Assembly (NCBI GenBank): GCA_019637795.1
Contig: JAHBUY010000005.1
Location: forward strand, 372,001 to 436,000
Length of the DNA stretch: 64,000 nt
DNA from: a bacterium
GTDB taxonomy: Bacteria; Desulfobacterota; Binatia; HRBIN30; CADEER01
Direction of reading: 5' to 3'
The notes under the pieces: model-generated
The model's input: only the letters and a program-made list of their open reading frames with translations
The model's database searches: none
Told to the model about the DNA's origin: nothing
Shown here: piece after piece, positions 37,802 to 45,789 of the stretch
Numbering within the stretch: the first letter of the stretch is position 1
How the letters are laid out: each line of letters begins with the position of its first letter
Position numbers and translations under genes: made by a program

Positions 37802-39139
37802 ATGGCGGTGGCGGAAGCGCGCAAGACGTTCGTCCTCGACACGAATGTCATCCTGCACGACAGCTCGTGTCTGACCCAGTTCAAGCAGCACGGGATCGTC
37901 ATTCCGATCACCGTCCTCGAGGAGCTGGACCAGTTCAAGAAGGGCAGCCAGTCGATCAACTACCACGCCCGCGAATTCCTGCGCTCGCTCGATGCGCTCG
38001 GCGGCGAGGCGATCTTCGAGCGCGGCGTGGCGATCGGCCCCGGCCACGGCACGGTGCGCATCCAGCTCGAGCGCGAGCTCCATCCCGACCTCGCGTTCAA
38101 CTTCTCGCGCAGCAAGCCCGACGACCTGATCCTCAACTGCGCCTACACGCTGGCGCGCGAGAACACGCGCCGCCGCGTCGTGCTGGTGTCGAAGGACGTC
38201 AACCTGCGCCTGAAGGCGAAGGCCGTCGGCCTGATGAGCGACGACTACCTGACCGACCACGTCAAGGATCTCGCCACCCTGTACACCGGCAAGCGGGAGG
38301 TCAGCGACCTCGACGCGACGGTCATCGACGACCTCTACGCGGGCGGCGCCGTGCCCCCCGAGCACCTGGCGCTGCGGACGCCGCTGATCGCCAACGAGAG
38401 CCTCATCCTGCGCAATCACCAGAAGTCGGCGCTGGCGCGCTTCGATCCCACCGACGGGGTGGTGCGGCGGGTCAACAAGGCGCCGGTGTTCGGCATCTCG
38501 CCGCGCAACGCCGAACAGACCTTCGCCCTCAGCGTGCTCTGCGACCCGGAGATCCCGCTCGTCAGCCTCACCGGCACCGCCGGCACCGGCAAGACGCTGC
38601 TGGCGCTGGCGGCGGCGCTGGAGCAGCGGCGGCTGTACCGGCAGATCTTCCTCGCCCGCCCCATCGTCCCGCTCAGCAACAAGGACATCGGCTACCTGCC
38701 GGGCGAGGTGAAGGCCAAGCTCGACCCCTACATGCAGCCGATCTACGACAACCTGGCGGTCATCATGGGGCAGAACGGCAACGGCGACGGCAAACCCGCG
38801 AGCCAGCAGATCCAGCAGATGCTCGACGACGAGAAGCTCACCGTCTCCGCCCTCCCCTACATTCGCGGCCGCAGCCTCAACCGCATCTACTTCATCGTCG
38901 ACGAGGCGCAGAACCTGACCCCGCACGAAGTGAAGACGATCATCACCCGCGCCGGCGAGGGGACCAAGATCGTGTTCACCGGCGACGTCTTCCAGATCGA
39001 CCACCCCTATCTCGACGCGCAGTCGAACGGCCTCAGCTATCTGATCGAGAAGATGCAGGGGCAGCGTCTCTACGCCCACGTCAATCTCGAGAAGGGCGAG
39101 CGCTCGAAGCTCGCGCACCTGGCGAGCGAGCTGCTCTGA
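37802..39139 (+). CDS. PIN-PhoH family ATPase/nuclease
   Basis: From [16 protein letters not shown] the product has 445 aa, with GGAGGG and GGAGGGG upstream. Residues about 9-150 are a PIN domain with acidic residues in [35 protein letters not shown] and [10 protein letters not shown]. Residues about 215-445 are the PhoH ATPase: [20 protein letters not shown] near 260 (Walker A), [19 protein letters not shown] and [25 protein letters not shown] (Walker B, near 362), then FTGDVFQID. Such proteins act as RNA helicases/RNases in other bacteria. It is transcribed alone. Confidence 0.95.
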   Translation: MAVAEARKTFVLDTNVILHDSSCLTQFKQHGIVIPITVLEELDQFKKGSQSINYHAREFLRSLDALGGEAIFERGVAIGPGHGTVRIQLERELHPDLAFNFSRSKPDDLILNCAYTLARENTRRRVVLVSKDVNLRLKAKAVGLMSDDYLTDHVKDLATLYTGKREVSDLDATVIDDLYAGGAVPPEHLALRTPLIANESLILRNHQKSALARFDPTDGVVRRVNKAPVFGISPRNAEQTFALSVLCDPEIPLVSLTGTAGTGKTLLALAAALEQRRLYRQIFLARPIVPLSNKDIGYLPGEVKAKLDPYMQPIYDNLAVIMGQNGNGDGKPASQQIQQMLDDEKLTVSALPYIRGRSLNRIYFIVDEAQNLTPHEVKTIITRAGEGTKIVFTGDVFQIDHPYLDAQSNGLSYLIEKMQGQRLYAHVNLEKGERSKLAHLASELL

Positions 39140-39150
39140 CGGCGCGCCGA

Positions 39151-40206
39151 TCAGCGCGCCATCAGCTCCTGGGCGCGCGCGAAGAGGCCGAGGGTGATGG
39201 CGTGCAGGAGATCGCCGGTCGCCTTCGGCGCCTTGCCGGCGCAGGCGCGGGCGTGCGTGCCCTCGAGCACGATGCCGAGCTTGAAGCAGGCCATGACGGC
39301 GTACCACTGGATGGCCGAGAGGTCGCGCCGCGAGCCGCGCGCATAGCGCGCCACCACCTCGTCGGTGGTCGGCAGCGCCCCGCCCTCGGCCAGCGCCGCC
39401 GCCGGGCTCGCGAACCCCTCGCTCGGCCAGGTGGCGATCAGCCAGCCGAGGTCGAGCAGCGGATCGCCGATGGTGCACATCTCCCAGTCGACGATCGCCG
39501 CCAGGCGCGGCCCGTCGAGCGCGAACATGAGGTTGGCGAAGTGATAGTCGCCGTGCATGATCCCCGGCGTCCAGCTCGTCGGTCGCTGGCGATCCAGCCA
39601 GGCGGCGACGGCATCGAGACCGGGAATCTGCGGCCCGGGATAGCCGCCGTAGCGGCCGTACGACTCCAGCTCCTTCATCCAGCGGCCGACCTGGCGCTCC
39701 AGGAACCCCTCCGGCTTGCCGAAGTCGGCGAGCCCGACGGCGACATGGTCGACGCGCCCGAGACTGGCCAGCGCGTCGGCGGCCGCGAACCCCATGGCGC
39801 GCCGGATCGCCGGGTCGCCGGCGTGCAGCGGCGGCAGGCCGGTGGAGGGATTGAACCCCTCGACGGGCGCCATGAGGTAGAAGACGGCGCCGCCCATCAC
39901 GGTCTCGTCGGTGCAGCCGGCGATGAAGCGCGGGTGCGGCACGTCGGTGCCGGCGAGCGCCGTCAGCACCCGTTGCTCGCGCCGCAGGACCTCGTTGCTC
40001 GCCGGCCGGAGGTGTTGCGGCCCGCGCCGCAGCACGTAGTCGCCGCCGCCGCGCGTGAAACGCACCAGCACGTTCTGCGTCCCGCCGGCGAGCACCCGCA
40101 CGTCGCCGATCGCGCCCGCCGGCAATCCCCGTTCGTCCATCCAGCGGTCGAGGACGGTGAAATCCACCAGCTCGCGATCGAGGCCGTGATTGTCGTCGTG
40201 CGCCAT
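39151..40206 (-). CDS. APH-type phosphotransferase, ACAD10/11-like
   Basis: The 351-aa protein belongs to the aminoglycoside phosphotransferase/choline kinase fold. Seen are VRFTRGGGDYVLRRGP near residue 50, the catalytic loop GIMHGDYHFANLMF near 222 with Asp and Asn, and AAIVDWEMCTIGDPLLDLGWLIATW near 245. This group (as in the N-terminal part of ACAD10/11) phosphorylates 4-hydroxyacyl-CoA-type substrates and often sits with acyl-CoA dehydrogenases; here none is adjacent, though one is coded at 62580-63731. Its gene converges on the PhoH gene, only 11 bases apart. Confidence 0.9.
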   Translation of the reverse strand: MAHDDNHGLDRELVDFTVLDRWMDERGLPAGAIGDVRVLAGGTQNVLVRFTRGGGDYVLRRGPQHLRPASNEVLRREQRVLTALAGTDVPHPRFIAGCTDETVMGGAVFYLMAPVEGFNPSTGLPPLHAGDPAIRRAMGFAAADALASLGRVDHVAVGLADFGKPEGFLERQVGRWMKELESYGRYGGYPGPQIPGLDAVAAWLDRQRPTSWTPGIMHGDYHFANLMFALDGPRLAAIVDWEMCTIGDPLLDLGWLIATWPSEGFASPAAALAEGGALPTTDEVVARYARGSRRDLSAIQWYAVMACFKLGIVLEGTHARACAGKAPKATGDLLHAITLGLFARAQELMAR

Positions 40207-40295
40207 GCGCGCTCCGCCCTAGTGGCGCGGCGGGCGAAAAGCAACGCGCGCCGATGCGCCGGCGACGGCCAACGCGCCGCGCGTCCACCCCTGCC

Positions 40296-40324
40296 TTGCG
40301 ACGCAAAAACTCGCGTGGTACACG
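40296..40324 (+). promoter_or_regulatory. Likely promoter of tRNA-Arg
   Basis: TTGCGA at 40296-40301 and TACACG at 40319-40324 are spaced by 17 bases. The inferred start lies about 17 bases before the mature tRNA. The -10 box is weak in A/T. Confidence 0.4.
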
Positions 40325-40347
40325 GCCAAGTCCTACCGAACCCGCAC

Positions 40348-40421
40348 GCGCCCATAGCTCAGTTGGATAGAGCGTCTGACTACGAATCAGAAGGTCGCAT
40401 GTTCGAATCATGCTGGGCGCG
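40348..40421 (+). tRNA. tRNA-Arg (anticodon ACG)
   Basis: A full cloverleaf is visible: acceptor GCGCCCA at 40348-40354 pairs with TGGGCGC at 40414-40420; anticodon stem TCTGA/TCAGA with loop CTACGAA, giving anticodon ACG; T-arm GCATG-TTCGAAT-CATGC. The 5' part (to 40377) is chromosomal and the rest lies in the att repeat, so integration kept the gene whole. CCA is not encoded. Confidence 0.95.
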
Positions 40422-40454
40422 CTCTTGGGAGCCCTTGCGGCGCAAGGGCTCCCG
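40378..40454 (+). other. attL (77-bp direct repeat, left)
   Basis: The repeat starts GACTACGAATCAGAAGG in the anticodon arm of tRNA-Arg and ends after the tRNA terminator (GGGCTCCCG). It is identical over 77 bases to 47917-47993. The bases flanking it differ between copies. Confidence 0.93.
40427..40453 (+). terminator. tRNA-Arg terminator within attL
   Basis: GGGAGCCCTTGC at 40427-40438 pairs perfectly with 40442-40453 around a GGC loop (12-bp stem), followed by GGCCTTTCC. The same hairpin is present at 47966-47992 in attR. Confidence 0.7.
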
Positions 40455-40493
40455 GCCTTTCCGCGGGCTGGGGCTCAGCGCCGACGGATTGCC

Positions 40494-40516
40494 TGGGTAA
40501 GCACTAGGTAAGCACC
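40494..40516. repeat. Paired GGTAAGCA motifs near attL (possible integrase arm sites)
   Basis: GGGTAAGCACTAGGTAAGCA carries GGTAAGCA twice, 12 bases apart. The same 20 bases occur at about 47766-47785 close to attR, inside the element, and a changed copy (GGTGAGCACCAGGTAAGCAC) follows attR at about 48029-48050. Placement near both ends fits arm-type binding sites of a tyrosine integrase. Confidence 0.5.
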
Positions 40517-40538
40517 CGGCGCCGTTTCGCGGCCCTCG

Positions 40539-40856
40539 TCAGGCACCGCTCGCGTAGATCGTGACCACCTCAGGCAACGGCCCGCCGCTGGCGGGGGTGA
40601 TGACGGCGCGGAAGGCATAGCGCCCGCCGCGCGCACGCACGATGATGCCGGCGCCGCTGTGCGAGGGGCGCGGCGCCCGCCCGCGGGCGACCAGCTCGTC
40701 GCGAATGGCGGCGCGCGCCTCCTCAAGACTCAGGCCGGGCGCGATGCGGGCACAGAACTGGCGCGCCGCGTGCTCGGTCACGTGCACGCCCCGTTGCCGA
40801 GCGAGCGCCCAGAGCGCCGCCGCCTCGCGGTCGGGCAGCGCGCCGCGCTCCTTCAT
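40539..40856 (-). CDS. Unknown 105-aa element protein
   Basis: The start MKERGALPDREAAAL is set by the 4-nt overlap with the recombinase stop (ATGA). The protein is helical in the first half (VHVTEHAARQFCARIAPGLSLEEARAAIRDEL) and probably beta-rich in the second (IIVRARGGRYAFRAVITP). I do not recognise a family with certainty; the helical-then-strand layout is like small RelE- or phage-associated proteins, without decisive residues. It is the last gene before attL. Confidence 0.6.
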   Translation of the reverse strand: MKERGALPDREAAALWALARQRGVHVTEHAARQFCARIAPGLSLEEARAAIRDELVARGRAPRPSHSGAGIIVRARGGRYAFRAVITPASGGPLPEVVTIYASGA

Positions 40857-41545
40857 GCCGCCTGCCCCGACCGCCGGCGCTGCGCGATGCCGCGCACCGT
40901 CTCGGCCGCCCACGGCCGCCCGGTGCGGGTCGGCACGCCCTCGGCGTTCAGGCGGTCCGCGATGGCCTGGAAGCTGAGGCGCTCGCCGCCCTTCGGCTTG
41001 CGTCGCAGCTTGAGGATGTAGGCGACCACCTCGGCCTCGCCCGGCTTCGCGCCGAACGGCTTGCGGCCCTCGCAGCGGCCTTCAGCGCGGCGCTTGCGGA
41101 CGCGCGCGGCTTTGAGTTTCGAGACGATGACGGCCTTCTCAAACTGTGCCACGGCGCCGAGCACCTGGCGAATCAACGTGCGGGTCGGGTCATCGTCGCC
41201 GGCGGTCAGCTCGGTACCGCTGTCGGCCGCGATCACCTTGACGCCAAGGTCCCGGAACTGGCCAAGGATGACTTCGCCGACCAGCAGGTCGCGCGCCACG
41301 CGGTCGGCGCGCTCGACGATAACCACGCGCACGCCGTTGGAGCGGATGCGCGCCAGCAGCTCGGAGAGCCCTTCGCGGTCCTCCAGCTCTTTCGCGCCGC
41401 TCACGCCCTCGTCGCGGTACTCGCCGACCAGCTCGAAGCCCGCGGCCCGGGCGTAGCGCACGACCGCCTCGCGCTGGCGCGGGAAGCCGTCGCCGTCCAC
41501 CTGCCCCTTGCCCGAAACCCTCAGGTACGCCACCGCCTTTGCCAT
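40853..41545 (-). CDS. Serine recombinase (resolvase/invertase type)
   Basis: From MAKAVAYLRVSGKGQ, with GGAGCG five bases upstream, the product has 230 aa. The nucleophile is Ser11 in LRVSGKGQ; EYRDEGVSGAKELEDREGLSELLARI and VIVERADRVARDLLVGEVIL with conserved arginines follow. After the catalytic domain (to about 140) comes KAARVRKRRAEGRCEGRKPFG and a short helix-turn-helix-like recombinase part (SFQAIADRLNAEGVPTRTGRPW...TVRGIAQR). It is small, not of the large integrase type. It could resolve dimers or invert DNA; its site is unknown. The integrase of the element is a separate protein. Confidence 0.92.
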   Translation of the reverse strand: MAKAVAYLRVSGKGQVDGDGFPRQREAVVRYARAAGFELVGEYRDEGVSGAKELEDREGLSELLARIRSNGVRVVIVERADRVARDLLVGEVILGQFRDLGVKVIAADSGTELTAGDDDPTRTLIRQVLGAVAQFEKAVIVSKLKAARVRKRRAEGRCEGRKPFGAKPGEAEVVAYILKLRRKPKGGERLSFQAIADRLNAEGVPTRTGRPWAAETVRGIAQRRRSGQAA

Positions 41546-41559
41546 CGTCGCTCCCATGC

Positions 41560-41626
41560 GATTCGCTGCGATTCCCCTTCTGTATACGAGCGAATCCTGG
41601 GAGTGTCAACAGTGATTCTGTAGAAT
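41560..41626 (-). promoter_or_regulatory. Dyads upstream of serine recombinase (possible res site/promoter)
   Basis: GATTCGCT at 41560-41567 and its inverse at 41589-41596 flank a GTATAC palindrome (41582-41587); ATTCT/AGAAT at 41615-41619/41622-41626 form another dyad. The segment is richer in A/T than its surroundings. It lies directly before the recombinase gene, where resolvase sites often are. Confidence 0.35.
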
Positions 41627-41726
41627 TATTGCCCCTCGTCGAGCGCTGCAGATGTCGCCGGCCGCCCTGCGACGCTGCGACAGTGCGACCGCTCGCCGGC
41701 GCCGGGTTGCGCCCGGCTGCTCGCGG

Positions 41727-41894
41727 CTACCGCCGCCAGTCCGCGCCGCAGCGTGGGCACTGCGCGGCGATCGGTTCTCGGAACGGCTGCTGTAGCGTCA
41801 GTCCACAACGCCGGCACTGCAGCTCGACGCAGCCACCGCGCACGGTCAGCGCCAGGGCGCCTCCATGGGCGGCCACGCGATCGGGCAGTGTCAT
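41727..41894 (-). CDS. Small zinc-ribbon protein (55 aa)
   Basis: This short gene reads MTLPDRVAAHGGALALTV and has two cysteine pairs, CRRC near residue 27 and CPRC near 46, spaced as in a zinc ribbon, then GADWRR at the end. Its ATG overlaps the stop of the HGG-motif gene (ATGA), as elsewhere in this operon, which supports that it is real. Com-like zinc fingers of phages have a similar size and layout; function is otherwise unknown. Confidence 0.7.
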   Translation of the reverse strand: MTLPDRVAAHGGALALTVRGGCVELQCRRCGLTLQQPFREPIAAQCPRCGADWRR

Positions 41895-42283
41895 GGGCGG
41901 CCACGCCTGGCGGTCGCCCGCAGCGCCTCCACGTCGACGCCAGGCGCCGGAGGCATGCCGCGCCGGAAGTAGCCGAGCAGCGCCCTCGCCGCCTGCCGCT
42001 GCACCACGGCCGCCGCGCTGTATTCGCCGTGCTTCCAGGCATTCTGGTTTCCCAACGGGGCGCCGCTACCGTGCGCGCCGCCGTGCATCCGGCAGCGCCC
42101 CCGGCCGCGCACCCGCGGTGCTCGGCATGGCGTCCCCGTCCGCGTCTGCGCTTCGCAGCGTGGCGCCGTCGACGGGTCGCCAGTGGGATTGCCGTGGCGC
42201 AGCCAGCCGCGCCGTCTGTGGGATGGCGGTGTGTGGGGCCGCGGTCGCGGTGCATGGGGTTGTTCGTCAGCCTTGCTCGTCAT
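41891..42283 (-). CDS. HGG-motif phage-associated protein
   Basis: The 130-aa protein has a low-complexity basic N-terminus (about 40 residues) followed by CEAQTRTGTPCRAPRVRG and CRMHGGAHGSG, then GNQNAWKHGEYSAAAVV. This Cys...Cys...C-x-MHGG...NAWKHG pattern is known from many small proteins of prophages and integrative elements, often near terminase genes; their role is unclear. The start overlaps the upstream gene by 17 bases, so a start further in is possible. Three cysteines and a His could bind zinc. Confidence 0.75.
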   Translation of the reverse strand: MTSKADEQPHAPRPRPHTPPSHRRRGWLRHGNPTGDPSTAPRCEAQTRTGTPCRAPRVRGRGRCRMHGGAHGSGAPLGNQNAWKHGEYSAAAVVQRQAARALLGYFRRGMPPAPGVDVEALRATARRGRP

Positions 42284-42923
42284 CCCCCCGCCCCCTCGGC
42301 GCCACGTTGCCGACGACGGCTTGCCCGCCGGCCTGCACCGTGACGTGCTCGACGCGCACCGTCTGCTGTCCCGTCTGCCCGCGCAGCCGCGCGAGCGCCT
42401 CCAACTGCCGCGTGTAGACGTTCATCAGCTTCGCCGACAGGTTGCTGTACGTCGCCAGGAAGTCGACGCGGTCCGTCTTGAGCGCCCGGCGCGCCATCGA
42501 CAGCGCCAGGTTGTGGGCGGCGACCATTTGCACCGCTAGCATTCCCTCGGCTTCGTCGCGCGGCCCGATACCGGCGAGCAGTGCCATGGCGGTGTTGCAC
42601 TTGTCGGCGAGCGCCGCGCTTTCGGTCGCCAGCGCCGCTTGGCCCATCAGCCACTCGGCCGCCGCTTCCTCGCTGGCGCCGACCGTCCGCGCGACACGCG
42701 CGACGAACAGTGCCGAGCCGGAATCGTCCGCCGGCGACACCGCCTCGCTGCCGTCGGCCTTCTTGGCGGCCTTGAAACGCGGCGGGCGCGGTCGGCTCGC
42801 CTGGCGCGCCGCGAAGGCCTGCACCTCGGCGCGCTCGGCGTCGGTCAAGGGCGGCGGGCACGCTGAGGGGACCGCGGGCGCCAGGTCGGCGCGTCGCGCG
42901 CGCTGCCGCCGTCGAGCGCTCAC
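42267..42923 (-). CDS. Unknown helical element protein (218 aa)
   Basis: The GTG start overlaps the stop of the primase-polymerase-like gene (GTGA). After a basic start come helices (LTDAERAEVQAFAARQA; ASEEAAAEWLMGQAALATESAALADKCNTAMALLAGI) and a segment MLAVQMVAAHNLALSMARRAL...RVDFLATYSNLSAKLMNVYTRQLEALARLRG, ending VRVEHVTVQAGGQAVVGNV. The last part, with a motif of the kind EHV.V..GGQA, is shared by proteins of phages and integrated elements with no known role. It may bind nucleic acid; this is inference. Confidence 0.65.
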   Translation of the reverse strand: MSARRRQRARRADLAPAVPSACPPPLTDAERAEVQAFAARQASRPRPPRFKAAKKADGSEAVSPADDSGSALFVARVARTVGASEEAAAEWLMGQAALATESAALADKCNTAMALLAGIGPRDEAEGMLAVQMVAAHNLALSMARRALKTDRVDFLATYSNLSAKLMNVYTRQLEALARLRGQTGQQTVRVEHVTVQAGGQAVVGNVAPRGRGDDEQG

Positions 42924-43747
42924 CGCCGCGCTCCAGCGCCGCGTAGCATCGCCGTCCGCGGTCCGTGGCTGCTCCGCTCGCAGCAGACACGTAGGGCGCC
43001 GTCCGGGAATGCGATGGCGTACGGTCCGCCGCCGTCGTGCTCCTCGCCCGTCCACGGGCAGCGCCGCAGCGTGTAGACCGTGCCGCCGTGGATGCTCGGC
43101 CGCTCGCGCACAGTATCGCACCGGGCGAGCACCTCGCTCGCCGTCTCGCCGAGCGGGCGCGGCGGTCCCGTGTACGCTGGCGCTGGCCGCGGCGGGCGCA
43201 GCACCGCGGCCAGCGTGCAGGCAGCGGCGGTGCAGTCGGCGAGCGGGCGCAGCTCGCCGAGCGGCGCCCCGGTGAGCGCGAAGAACCGCCGCCCGGCGTA
43301 CAGCTCGACGCCGCGCTCGTCATCCTTCGCCGAGACGCGGAATGCCGGGCCGGCGAGGAAGTATGCCTTGCAGCCCGTCCCTGACGGCGAGCGCTCGACA
43401 TAGGTCGGGAAGTAGCCGAGCAGACGGCGCGCCAGGTCAGACAACGTGCCGTCCTCGGCGCGGCAGCGGTCGAGGTCGAGCCCACCCACGCCCCAGCCGA
43501 GCGCGACGCCGAGCCCGTAGCCGCAGCGCTGCGCGAGCGGCGCGGCGCGCTCGAAGTCGAGCCACCGCCGCTCGTCGTGCCCCGTGACTGGGTAGCCGGC
43601 CGGCGCGCACGGCGACTTGACCGGTTTGCCGCCCGGCTTGCGCGGCGGGAACGTGCGCCAGAGCAGATAGCGGCGCCCGAGCGCCGGGAGCCCAGCCCGG
43701 GCGAGCGCCTCCGCGTCGAAGTCGAGCGCGACCGTCGGCGCCGTCAC
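42920..43747 (-). CDS. Primase-polymerase (bifunctional DNA primase/polymerase N-terminal)-like protein
   Basis: The GTG at 43747 is chosen as start because it overlaps the previous stop (GTGA); this gives 275 aa, with an ATG at 43771 as alternative. Family signs are WRTFPPRKPGGKPVKSP near 30, GLGVALGWGVGGLDLDRCR near 85 with the DxD metal motif, YVERSPSGTGCKAYFLAG near 120 and GVELYAGRRFFALTG near 145. The usual His of the SGTG.H motif is Lys here. No helicase domain is attached; the RepA-like ATPase in the same element may take that part. The C-terminal 80 residues have Cys/His pairs. Confidence 0.78.
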   Translation of the reverse strand: MTAPTVALDFDAEALARAGLPALGRRYLLWRTFPPRKPGGKPVKSPCAPAGYPVTGHDERRWLDFERAAPLAQRCGYGLGVALGWGVGGLDLDRCRAEDGTLSDLARRLLGYFPTYVERSPSGTGCKAYFLAGPAFRVSAKDDERGVELYAGRRFFALTGAPLGELRPLADCTAAACTLAAVLRPPRPAPAYTGPPRPLGETASEVLARCDTVRERPSIHGGTVYTLRRCPWTGEEHDGGGPYAIAFPDGALRVCCERSSHGPRTAMLRGAGARR

Positions 43748-44148
43748 TGGAGCACCCGCGCCGTCGGCCACGTCCGCTTGACCAGGCCGAGCGCCCGCAG
43801 CCCCTCGGCGTCGAGGCGGTGCAGGTACGGCAGCTCGGCGAAGCGCACAACCGGCAGGCCGCTGCGCTCGACGTCGGGATGCTCGGCGAGCACGTCATCG
43901 CCGGCGATCAGCCACAGCTCGCCCCAGCAGGTGCCGCGCAGCAGTACGGCGGCGACGGTGCCGTCAGTTATCGGCTCGGCGCGCAGCGCGGCGAGCAACT
44001 CCGCCTTGTAGCGAGCGAGGGCCTCGCGCGTCTGCTCATCCAGCGCCCCGCGCGGCGCGCGGTAGTGCAATTGGCCAGCGTCGTCGACGTGCAGCCGGAC
44101 GCCGCGGCGGGTGAGCACGTCGAGCAGCTCAGTAGCCGTGCGGTCCAT
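43744..44148 (-). CDS. TubC N-terminal docking domain-like protein
   Basis: The 134-aa protein starts MDRTATELLDVLTRRGVRLHVDDAGQLHYRAPRGALDEQTREALARYKAELLAAL, which matches the helix-strand-strand-helix pattern of the TubC_N docking family. In polyketide/peptide synthases this domain docks modules, but free copies are frequent in phages and integrated elements next to primase genes, where their job is unknown. The second half (WLIAGDDVLAEHPDVERSGLPVVRFAELPYL) is not recognised. It is the first gene of the left operon, behind the operator at 44162-44208. Confidence 0.75.
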   Translation of the reverse strand: MDRTATELLDVLTRRGVRLHVDDAGQLHYRAPRGALDEQTREALARYKAELLAALRAEPITDGTVAAVLLRGTCWGELWLIAGDDVLAEHPDVERSGLPVVRFAELPYLHRLDAEGLRALGLVKRTWPTARVLQ

Positions 44149-44161
44149 CGGTCCTCCGTTT

Positions 44162-44208
44162 AGGTGACCAACTCACCTTGGTCAGCTTAATCGTGGTCAT
44201 CTTAATCG
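44162..44208 (-). promoter_or_regulatory. Operator-like dyad and direct repeats in the element
   Basis: AGGTGA-CCAAC-TCACCT at 44162-44178 is a dyad with perfect 6-bp arms. Directly next to it GGTCAGCTTAATCG (44180-44193) and GGTCATCTTAATCG (44195-44208) repeat with one change, 15 bases apart. The region lies before the left operon and is A/T-richer than the surroundings. It could hold a regulator site or iteron-like replication repeats. Confidence 0.5.
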
Positions 44209-44309
44209 CGCCTCAAAGACATGATGCGTCGTGCACTTACGGGTGCCTGCCGGTGAAATCATCGTTAAGGCGTCCAAGCGTGCGCGCTCGGCCGCCTAAT
44301 CGCCGCGCC

Positions 44310-45443
44310 CTAGGCGATCACGCCTGTCTCTTCGTCGGCGTCGGCGACGGCGCAGCCGGGCAGCGCCATCACCCACTCGCCGCCGCCACGGCGGCCGGGC
44401 AGGCCGGTGCGCCGCGACTGCACGCCGAGCACGCTGCGCGCCCGCCGCAGCGTGCGGGCGCTGATACCGGCGCCGCCCGCCTCGCGCTCGACGGCGCGCG
44501 ATACCGCTTGCCCCTCGGCCAGCCGCTCTCTCAGCCAGTCGACGGCCTCGGCCAGCTCGCTGCGCTGGTCGGCGTCCGGCGCCGCAGCGAGCAGCGCGTC
44601 GGCGGTCAGGTCGCTCGGTCCCGTCCAGCGCACGCGCCCCACGTCAGCACAGCGCCCGTCGCTGAGCGGCACGCGTACCGACTCGATGGCGTATCCGAGC
44701 GTCGGCGCGTGCGGACCGACAGAGAGCTTGATGTGGGCGAGCGCGCGCTGGTCCGCGTCGCTCGGGTCGACACCGGCCAGCAGGACGCTGCGCGCGACGC
44801 CGGCGAGGTCGACGCTGCCGAGCCCGCGGTACAGCGCGCGGTCCGTCCCCGACTTGCGCAGGTGGCGGACGATGACCACCGCGCAGCCGTGCCGCTCGGC
44901 CAGCGCGCCGATACGGCGCAGCACCGGGCGCGTCTGCTCGCCGCGGTGCATGTCGACACCGGCGCCGAGATAGGCGGTCAGGGGATCGACGACCAGCAGC
45001 ACCGCGCCGGTGCGCTCCAGCGCGTCAGCGAGGATGTCGGCATCCTGCATGGTCACGCCGCCGTGCGCCTCGGCGTCGAGGGTGTAGACGCGCGCGCAGT
45101 CGGCGCCCGCTGCATCGAGGCGCGGGCGGATGGTCTGCGCCAGCGCGTCCTCCGCCGTGAGGTAGAGCACCGCGCCCGGCTCGCCTCCCGCTGCGCCGCA
45201 GGGCCACGCCGCGCCCGTGCTCACGCGTGCAGCGAGGTCGAGCGCGATCGTCGTCTTGCCCGCAGCCGGGTCGCCATCAACGAACGTCACCATGCCGCGC
45301 GGGATGCGTCCCGGCCAGAGCCAGTCCACCGGTGCCGGCGCTACGTCGGCCAGGCGCAGTAGCGCAGCGCAGCGCCGCGGGGGCGTGCCGAGCGCCTCGG
45401 CCATGTCGGCCGCCATCGCGTCTGCAGTCGCCGCGCCGATCAT
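44310..45443 (-). CDS. RepA-like AAA (RecA-fold) ATPase
   Basis: The ATG overlaps the stop of the HTH gene (ATGA); the product has 377 aa. Walker A is GDPAAGKTTIALDLA near residue 57, followed by LYLTAEDALAQTIRPRL, Walker B AVLLVVDPLTAYLG near 148 and VIVRHLRKSG near 187. This order is that of the hexameric RepA/AAA_25 group used for plasmid and satellite replication. The C-terminal 100 residues look like a DNA-binding winged helix (ELAEAVDWLRERLAEGQAV...ISARTLRRARSVLGV). With the primase-like protein it could form a replication module. Confidence 0.9.
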   Translation of the reverse strand: MIGAATADAMAADMAEALGTPPRRCAALLRLADVAPAPVDWLWPGRIPRGMVTFVDGDPAAGKTTIALDLAARVSTGAAWPCGAAGGEPGAVLYLTAEDALAQTIRPRLDAAGADCARVYTLDAEAHGGVTMQDADILADALERTGAVLLVVDPLTAYLGAGVDMHRGEQTRPVLRRIGALAERHGCAVVIVRHLRKSGTDRALYRGLGSVDLAGVARSVLLAGVDPSDADQRALAHIKLSVGPHAPTLGYAIESVRVPLSDGRCADVGRVRWTGPSDLTADALLAAAPDADQRSELAEAVDWLRERLAEGQAVSRAVEREAGGAGISARTLRRARSVLGVQSRRTGLPGRRGGGEWVMALPGCAVADADEETGVIA

Positions 45444-45652
45444 CGCGACACCTCGCCGCCGCTGTCGCTGGTAGACGTGCGGCGCTGCGCGTCGAGCCAC
45501 GCGCGCACCTCGGCCGGCTCGTACCGCACCGCGCCGCCGATGCGCACGTACGGCGGGCCTCCGCCGCGCCACCGCCACCCCTGCAGCGTCCGTCGGCTCA
45601 CGCCGAGCAGCGCCGCTACCTCCGACTCGCGCATCATGCGCTCGCCTACCAT
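45440..45652 (-). CDS. AlpA/excisionase-type helix-turn-helix protein
   Basis: The 70-aa protein reads MMRESEVAALLGVSRRTLQGWRWRGGGPPYVRIGGAVRYEPAEVRAWLDAQ in its core, a MerR-like winged helix of the AlpA/Xis family. In P4-type satellites and many islands such a protein regulates excision and replication genes. It lies directly before the RepA-like gene with a 4-nt overlap. The second Met (45637) is another possible start. Confidence 0.9.
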   Translation of the reverse strand: MVGERMMRESEVAALLGVSRRTLQGWRWRGGGPPYVRIGGAVRYEPAEVRAWLDAQRRTSTSDSGGEVSR

Positions 45653-45789
45653 GACCGCCCCTTTCGCGACCGTGTCAGGTCGCAGCTCTGGGTGATGGGC
45701 ACACCACGAGCACTGCGCTCGCGCGTGCGCGACTCATCCTGCGCGGCGGCTGTCTCTCCGCCGCGCCCGGTCAGTCTGAGCTAATGGGG

